From: Mucidula mucida
Lineage: Eukaryota > Basidiomycota > Agaricomycetes > Agaricales > Physalacriaceae
Reading direction: 5' to 3'
Length of the DNA: 64,000 nucleotides
NCBI GenBank assembly: GCA_015501055.1
Contig: JADNYV010000004.1
Coordinates: 248,001 to 312,000, forward strand
Of this stretch, positions 58,569-64,000 are shown in pieces. The notes beneath the pieces were generated by a model. It searched no databases. It was given only the letters and a program-made list of their open reading frames with translations, and was not told the DNA's origin. Each line of letters opens with the position of its first letter. The first letter of the stretch is position 1. Position numbers and translations under genes: made by a program.

Positions 58569-61500
58569 TCAGGGATTAGAAGGCGCATGATTACCCTTCT
58601 TCCGCATGCCTCTTCCCCTACCTCTCCCTTGGCTTTTGCCACCTCGTCCTTTGGGGTTTGGGCCTGAGATTTGGCTAGCCCTCAGAGCTTCCGCCTCCTG
58701 CTCGGCCTCGATTCGAACTCTCTCTTCCTCTGCGGCCCACCATTTCATGAAGGCTTCTTCTGCAAGACGAGCCTGCTCTTCTTCCTGAATTTCCAACAGC
58801 GAGCGGCGCGCGATTTCAACGGGGATCACTTGTTGCGACTGTTGAATTTCAGCGAATGACAAGGCGACTCCAGAAGGAGCCGGAGCAACAGGCTGAGAAG
58901 GCGGAAGAGTCCATGCTTTCTGAGACGACGACACGCTCCTGGAAGTTGCTGGTTTTGTGTTCGAACCAGACGGTGCTTGTCGCGCAGGAGAGAACACTGG
59001 TCCTAAACCAGGACCTTGGGCGGACGGTGAATTAGTGACACTAGGCTTACGTCCGGGTGGCCGGGATATGGGCGTGGACGACGCCTGCGGAGAAGCAGAC
59101 AGCGTCGGGAACTGCGCTGGACTATGGGAAGGTGTAGTGGTAGCTGCTTGGGGAAGCCTCCATGGCGAAGTCGACTGCAGCGTCGACGATGATATTCGCT
59201 TCGTAATTTGATGATCGCCCAGTGGAGGCACTGCCTGTGTTGATGCTGTCTCTGCCATCACGGCCCTCATATCGACTCTGACGAAGGATCAGTTGGATTA
59301 CATGTGTTGATACAGAATATGTGACGTACCGAGGTGCGGATGGAGCCTTCCAAGGCGGTGAACGGTACAGGTTTTGCAAAGGTACACCTTCTTCTTCGTC
59401 CATCGAGAAGATGTCGTCGTTCAGAGCTTGTGGTGAGAGGATAGGGCTGCCGAAAGAGGTTGCTTTCACAGGTCTTGGAGGTCGTGACTTGGCGGTCGGA
59501 CTGGGAGGGGACAGTTTGATGGAGTCTCGCCTTCGCAGCTCCTTCGCGGAACGAACAATTGGCGCTGGGAAGTCCTGGAGTGCGAGCCAGTCTGCGTGTT
59601 TATCGAGAGCAAGGCGCCCTAGGACATTGTTCCGGATCGTAGGCGATTTAGCTGCCTGCATACGGGAAACGAAATTGGCGAATTGTTTGATGACAGCCGG
59701 ATGAAGATGGTCAAGCATGCGACTTTCCAGCAAGCTCTCCATATTCACAGCGAGATATTCCTGGACACTGCGGACCAACGCAAGCGCTGAATAATGGGTC
59801 GCCTCCGAAAGAATGAAGGAACCGTTGTGTATGTTTAGAAATCGGAGAACAATTGACGACGCAATCAGCGTTAGACGATCAAGATGCAATTCTGTCTGAA
59901 CCATATGTTAGTCGCATTCTGCGGTGGTACGTATCGACGCTAAGACATACTGCTGCAGCCATGATATCAAACATGAAGTCCAAAACGTCGTCCACAGTGC
60001 GGGAAAAGTCTACGGAACGTTGAACCTATGCATAGCAAAGAGTGAAAGAAAACATACCAAGGGTCTCGAACATTTCTATATCCTCTCCACAACACATAAA
60101 CCTCAACACATACTGCATGCAATGCCACTTCAGATGCTTCATGTTCACCGTGATAACACCCCTTGCATCCCGTCGTTTCTTCGTCCAATCCTCCTCATTG
60201 AAGAAATCGGCAAAGAATACTGTGCGAGACCGTAAAATGACAGAATGACAATAAACGTCCTGGTCTTGGAACTGCAATATTACATCCGCGTCAGGATGTT
60301 TTGATACAAGAAAGAGTGCCGACATGTCCTTCACCATCGTCGGCTCGGGAACCACTTTTGTGGCGGAGTAAAGCACCTTTGTGAGGGCAGAAAGATCTAA
60401 AAGTCTAGCCAAAAGCTGCAGTTCTGATTTGATACGGTTGCAGTCAAATTGGGGCAGGGAAAGCCGGCGGTCCCATATCGCTAGGACGCGATCCGAGTAA
60501 ATATAATCAAGAAGAATGAGAACAGTCATTGGATGGAAATGGGTTACGACCAAACAGCGATGTCCGGCCGTGGTGACAACGCGCAATGCCGATTTGGAAG
60601 TCGCATCTAGTAAGGTGGGGCCACCGTGCAAAAGAGAATGCAGACGGGGAGAGCGAGCTGCGAGAATGGTGCTGTGCGCAGGTAAGTACTGCTTGGCGGA
60701 TTGGACCAAAATCAGTATGTCGGCATCATGAGGAAGTCGCGCCGACCCCTCCAAGTACCACGACGAAATGGGTCCCTTCTTAGACGTCAATACACCAGAA
60801 AGAGATAGCAAACGACGAAGATCATCTGCCAGGTGGATATCACATTCGTCGTCATCGTCTCCGTCGAGAAACCCAGGAAAGACGGTTGATAGTGGAGAGG
60901 CGTTGCCAGATTGGACTGCAGCCAAAGGAGGGAACACTGTGGCGAGATCTTGAGCGATAGAATTGCCACGTAATTTGATACGCTGTGGCGAGAAGTCCAC
61001 TTTCAGGGCTCCGAAAGCGCCTGTACTGTTGGAACAAACCTCAACTACTCGTTGGAGGTAAGGCACGGCCTGATATTTCAGTGTTTTAGTCGATATGCCG
61101 CCCTTGCGAGTCCGAACGAATACATGCCCGGACTCGGTGCAGACAATGATCGTCCCGTCGTTACCGACAGCGACATCCTAAAGCTTGATGAGCCGGGAGA
61201 GCAAAAACCAAGTAATAGATCTACCTTGGCGGCACTCAGCTGTTTTTTGAGGGTCCAGGCTGGTTGAGGAGTGAATCCTTTTGCCGAAAATGTGGGATTG
61301 CCGGACTCAATGGGCGATGGAACGGTAAAAGTAAAAACCTCTCCATTCGAGGATAGAGCGGCAATCGTCTCTTCACAACAGGTGACTTTGGAGATGTGAG
61401 CTCCTTTCACAGCCTGCGGTGGTCTGTACGGCTGTATTTCATGTGGGAAGCCATGAGACGGGAAGCTACATGGATTTAGACAACGAAAATGTCAAGAACG

Positions 61501-62881
61501 TTAAGCACTTACTTGACCTTGAAACTACGATCACTCCAAATACAAATGACTTCTTGCGTGTTGAGAAGACAGACAAGAGCGGAATCCGTTAGACAAAGGG
61601 AGATAATGGGTTTGATGATCTTTGTAACTCGTCGCGGAAGGATCTGTATAGGTTGAGCCGACTTATCATATCCTGAATGAATCAGTTACGATCTGATAGC
61701 AAGTGGACCACCCATACCTAGCTGGCCGTGATTGGTGCCCCAGGTAAAAACTTCTGTAGAAGTCCAACAGGCAGACGCAGTCTTACATGCAGCAACACCT
61801 TCGACGATTTCCTTCTTGAGGGGACCAACAATCTTTTTGGCACTAACTTGAACAGGTTCTTCAATTCGTCCCATTGTTGATGTTTCAACCACATAGCCAA
61901 GTTGAGCAAAGCGGTTAAGTCCCCAACTGAGGACTTCGCCGGTATCGGTGAGAGCAAGAGTATGGTCTTGGCCCAACGCCACCGACACAACAGTTTGACT
62001 CAGTTGGGCCAAAGGTGTCAGACTGTACTGCGTGTGTTGTCCGGGACCGAGACTACAGCGGTTTCGTCAAGAGCGAGTTCAGGGACCATGATAGGAACTG
62101 ACCGCCCCCCACTGCCGAAACCACAAACGCGCAAGTTAGCCCTCTTCTCGGACGTCACAACGACCGTGTGGAGTCTGGAAGTTTGGATCTGCCGAATTTG
62201 GAGAGGCAAAAAGCGAGTAGAGATGCTTGACTGTTCGGTTGTATCGCGATGTGGAATTAAGACTTGTTCCGGATGTGTACGGTCATTGCCGTCGCCTAGT
62301 CCTAGTGTAGCATTTCTATAGCCAAGTTACGACCATGTACGGTGTAGGATGGCGCGGCACAAACCTATTAGTACCCCAGGTGAAAAGTTCTGCTCGTGCA
62401 GCAGACTCTGGCTTAGTTCCTTCGATCGCAGAGTTATAAAGTTCGAAAGCATTGTAGCCTTCGGCATCCTTCAACGACACGTCGATATCTGAGCGCTCCA
62501 GAAGCAGAATCCTGGGGGACAATGAGATGGACGGCGGCAGAGATGGCGTATGACTCACGCCGCGGCGACGTTTCCGGCGTAGAGTGCTCGGTGAAGAGGA
62601 GTCCAACGGTTCTCCAAATCCTGAGCATTGACATCGATGACAGGGTGACGGAGCAGCAGCCTAACATACTCGAGCGCGTCGGCATATGAGCAGGCAAGAT
62701 GGAGAACGGTCCTTCCCAACGAATCGCGGCCGTTTATTTCAGCTGCTATCGCGGTGCCTGCTTTGGACCAAGACTTTCCTCCGCTGCTGCTGATGCCGAC
62801 CGTTCGGTCATTGATGGCATCGAGCAGACGCTGGAAAGCCTGCTGATTGCGTAGCGCAAAATGAACATGAAGCAAGGTCAT
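58569..62881 (-). CDS. Ankyrin-RCC1-BTB protein, IBtk-like
   Basis: Layout is as in animal IBtk (inhibitor of Bruton kinase; a Cullin-3 adaptor). The start is MTLLHVHFALRNQQAFQRLL (ATG 62881-62879). Two ankyrin repeats follow: NGRDSLGRTVLHLACSYADA and NAQDLENRWTPLHRALYAGN. RCC1-type repeats are ELFTWGTNRNATLGLGDGND, GQDHTLALTDTGEVLSWGLN and VFTWGTNHGQLG, then VCTESGHVFVRTRKGG. Two BTB domains occur (PHDADILILVQSAKQYLPAH and HPDADVILQFQDQDVYCHSV). The Ser/Pro-rich tail includes SFAEIQQSQQ and a charged helix, then a Gly/Arg/Lys-rich end (GRGGKSQGRGRGRGMRKKGN). About ten introns join cleanly and no frame break was found. It likely serves as a substrate adaptor for ubiquitin ligase; the target is unknown. 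Confidence 0.88.
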
Positions 62882-63150
62882 ACACCAGATAAGAGTCTGA
62901 CAAGGCGACCCAGAAAAGCCTTGAGACTTTTCAGGAGATCGAGTTGCCCAGAGATCGCTGTACGGTTTAGCACAGCGACGCGACAAACGACAAATGCCGT
63001 ATAAATACTAGAATACAGAGGCAGTGACGGTGAGCAAGGAAGAACGTTCGTGTGTGTAGTTTGCTGTCATCGGTTCCGTCAGCAGCTTGCTCAATCCGGA
63101 AGATAGCACGTTGGCGGACCGGGTTCCGAGAAACTTGCTTTTTTTCCACC
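62882..63150. promoter_or_regulatory. Divergent promoter, IBtk-like gene and DEAD-box gene
   Basis: Only 269 bases separate the two start codons, so this must hold both core promoters. A T-run precedes the helicase ATG. No defined element was identified. Confidence 0.5.
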
Positions 63151-64000
63151 ATGTCCACTCAAGCGGAGGTGGCTAAACCTAAAGTACGTTGCTCTGTCAA
63201 TATACTGCATTATTCCTCTTATTCTGACAGAACACAGGACAAAACCAAAGCCAAGAAACGCTATCTCAAAAAGAAAAAAGAAAATCGCAAAAAGAACAAA
63301 CAAACCAAACGAGCTGGACCACTTCAGACCGATCCAACTCTGCCGCAGGAATCAGATGTCTCAGAGGACGACTCAGAGGACGAAGATGATGCTGAGGATA
63401 TCGTAATGGACGCGCCCATAGTAGATGCCAAGGAGGTACCACCCAAGAAAAGACGGAAACTTCAAGTTCCTCTCCCTGAAGATGATATGGTCGTGGACAT
63501 ACCAGAGGCACCTTCAATCTATACGGGTGTAGACATCTCTGCCGGCACATTACCGTCTTTTCCTCTACCCGTTCACCCGAATCTTCCATCCCGGTCCGAC
63601 CTTGCACTTCAAGGTCTTGATAAAGCACTCGTTGACGCCGAATTTGTGGATCCATCTAACACTCTTACTTTCTCTGCGGATGGTCCAGATGATGGCGCGA
63701 CTGGATTGAGTGAAAAGATACGGAAACGGTTGCACGACCTCGGAGTCACTCAATTATTTGCCGGTATGTTCCTCTTCAATATGTGACACGCGAATGACGC
63801 TTCTAATAGTGCAAACAACACTACTCCCTTTCCTACTCCCGCAAGAAAAACTGAAGAAATCGCTGTATCGTCCTTACGACGTACCTCAAGATGTTTGCGT
63901 GTCAGCTCCGACTGGTAGTGGTAAGACACTTGCCTACGTGCTGCCGATTATAGAGGTGACCTCCTTCGTTTCATTGTCACAGCGTAATGGTAACAATGCT
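63151..64000 (+). CDS. DBP6: DEAD-box RNA helicase, Dbp6/DDX51-like (cut by right edge)
   Basis: The ATG at 63151 begins MSTQAEVAKPK, followed by an intron (GTACGT...) and a Lys-rich stretch KKRYLKKKKENRKKNKQTKR typical of nucleolar proteins. An acidic region (SEDDSEDEDDAEDIVMD) follows. The helicase core begins LHDLGVTQLFA and, after an intron, VQTTLLPFLLPQ (Q-motif region), then motif I APTGSGKTLAYVLPI. The LFxVQxxLLP form, rather than a classical Q motif, is characteristic of Dbp6/DDX51 helicases that act in 60S ribosome assembly. The remaining motifs lie beyond the window. No frame break in the visible part. Confidence 0.8.

Noticed and set aside
61064..61180. Apparent stop and frame change before the BTB part of the IBtk-like gene
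   Set aside because: An intron with acceptor CTTTAG puts the sequence in the frame VGNDGTIIVCTESGHVFVRT, which continues into the BTB region without a break.
62053..62102. Apparent frameshift in the RCC1 part of the IBtk-like gene
   Set aside because: A normal 50-nt intron (GTCAGT...CTGTAG) removes it and gives SGGRLGPGQHTQYSLTPL.

Overview
The window is nuclear DNA of a filamentous basidiomycete, most likely an Agaricomycete (mushroom-forming fungus). The evidence is dense, short (about 47-70 nt) GT-AG introns with CTNAC-like branch points, tight gene packing on both strands, and protein families with a typical fungal make-up. These include a MYST acetyltransferase with PHD fingers, the alpha-aminoadipate lysine pathway, a Yor1-type ABCC pump, a GAF-type hybrid histidine kinase and a Yap-like bZIP. 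I see no rRNA, tRNA, CRISPR, prophage or intact transposon.

Layout. 0-9.2 kb: a membrane protein cut by the left edge, a MPDU1/Lec35 homologue, an ABCC exporter and a C2H2 zinc-finger protein. 9.7-15.3 kb: a soluble hybrid histidine kinase. 16.8-28.9 kb: a MYST acetyltransferase, a Myb/SANT-like protein, homocitrate synthase, a Ydj1-type DnaJ and an Rcm1/NSUN5 rRNA methyltransferase. 29.2-41.3 kb: the branchpoint-binding protein, a 3.4-kb gene-poor gap, a bZIP factor, uracil-DNA glycosylase and dolichol kinase. 41.3-53.1 kb: an unclear coding stretch, a C2-domain Inn1/Fic1-like protein, an HMG-box protein, a Frag1/DRAM/Sfk1 membrane protein, a DsbA-like protein and the Sem1/DSS1 proteasome subunit. 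53.5-64 kb: a Git1-like permease, an intronless orphan, an IBtk-like ankyrin-RCC1-BTB protein and the start of a Dbp6-like DEAD-box helicase cut by the right edge.

These are mostly independent housekeeping and regulatory genes, not a cluster. The one functional echo is that MPDU1 and dolichol kinase both serve dolichol-linked glycosylation, but they lie 36 kb apart.

Two things stand out. First, at least 14-15 places in conserved genes need one extra base to restore the expected reading frame. All go in the same direction (one base missing) and most sit in short G/C or A runs. This looks like systematic deletion error in the assembly, so no gene here should be called a pseudogene on frame alone. 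Second, there are unusual splicing features: a 6-nt micro-exon encoding the D and K of a J-domain HPD motif, a 7-nt micro-exon in the ABC pump, a start codon apparently split by an intron, and two probable GC-AG introns.
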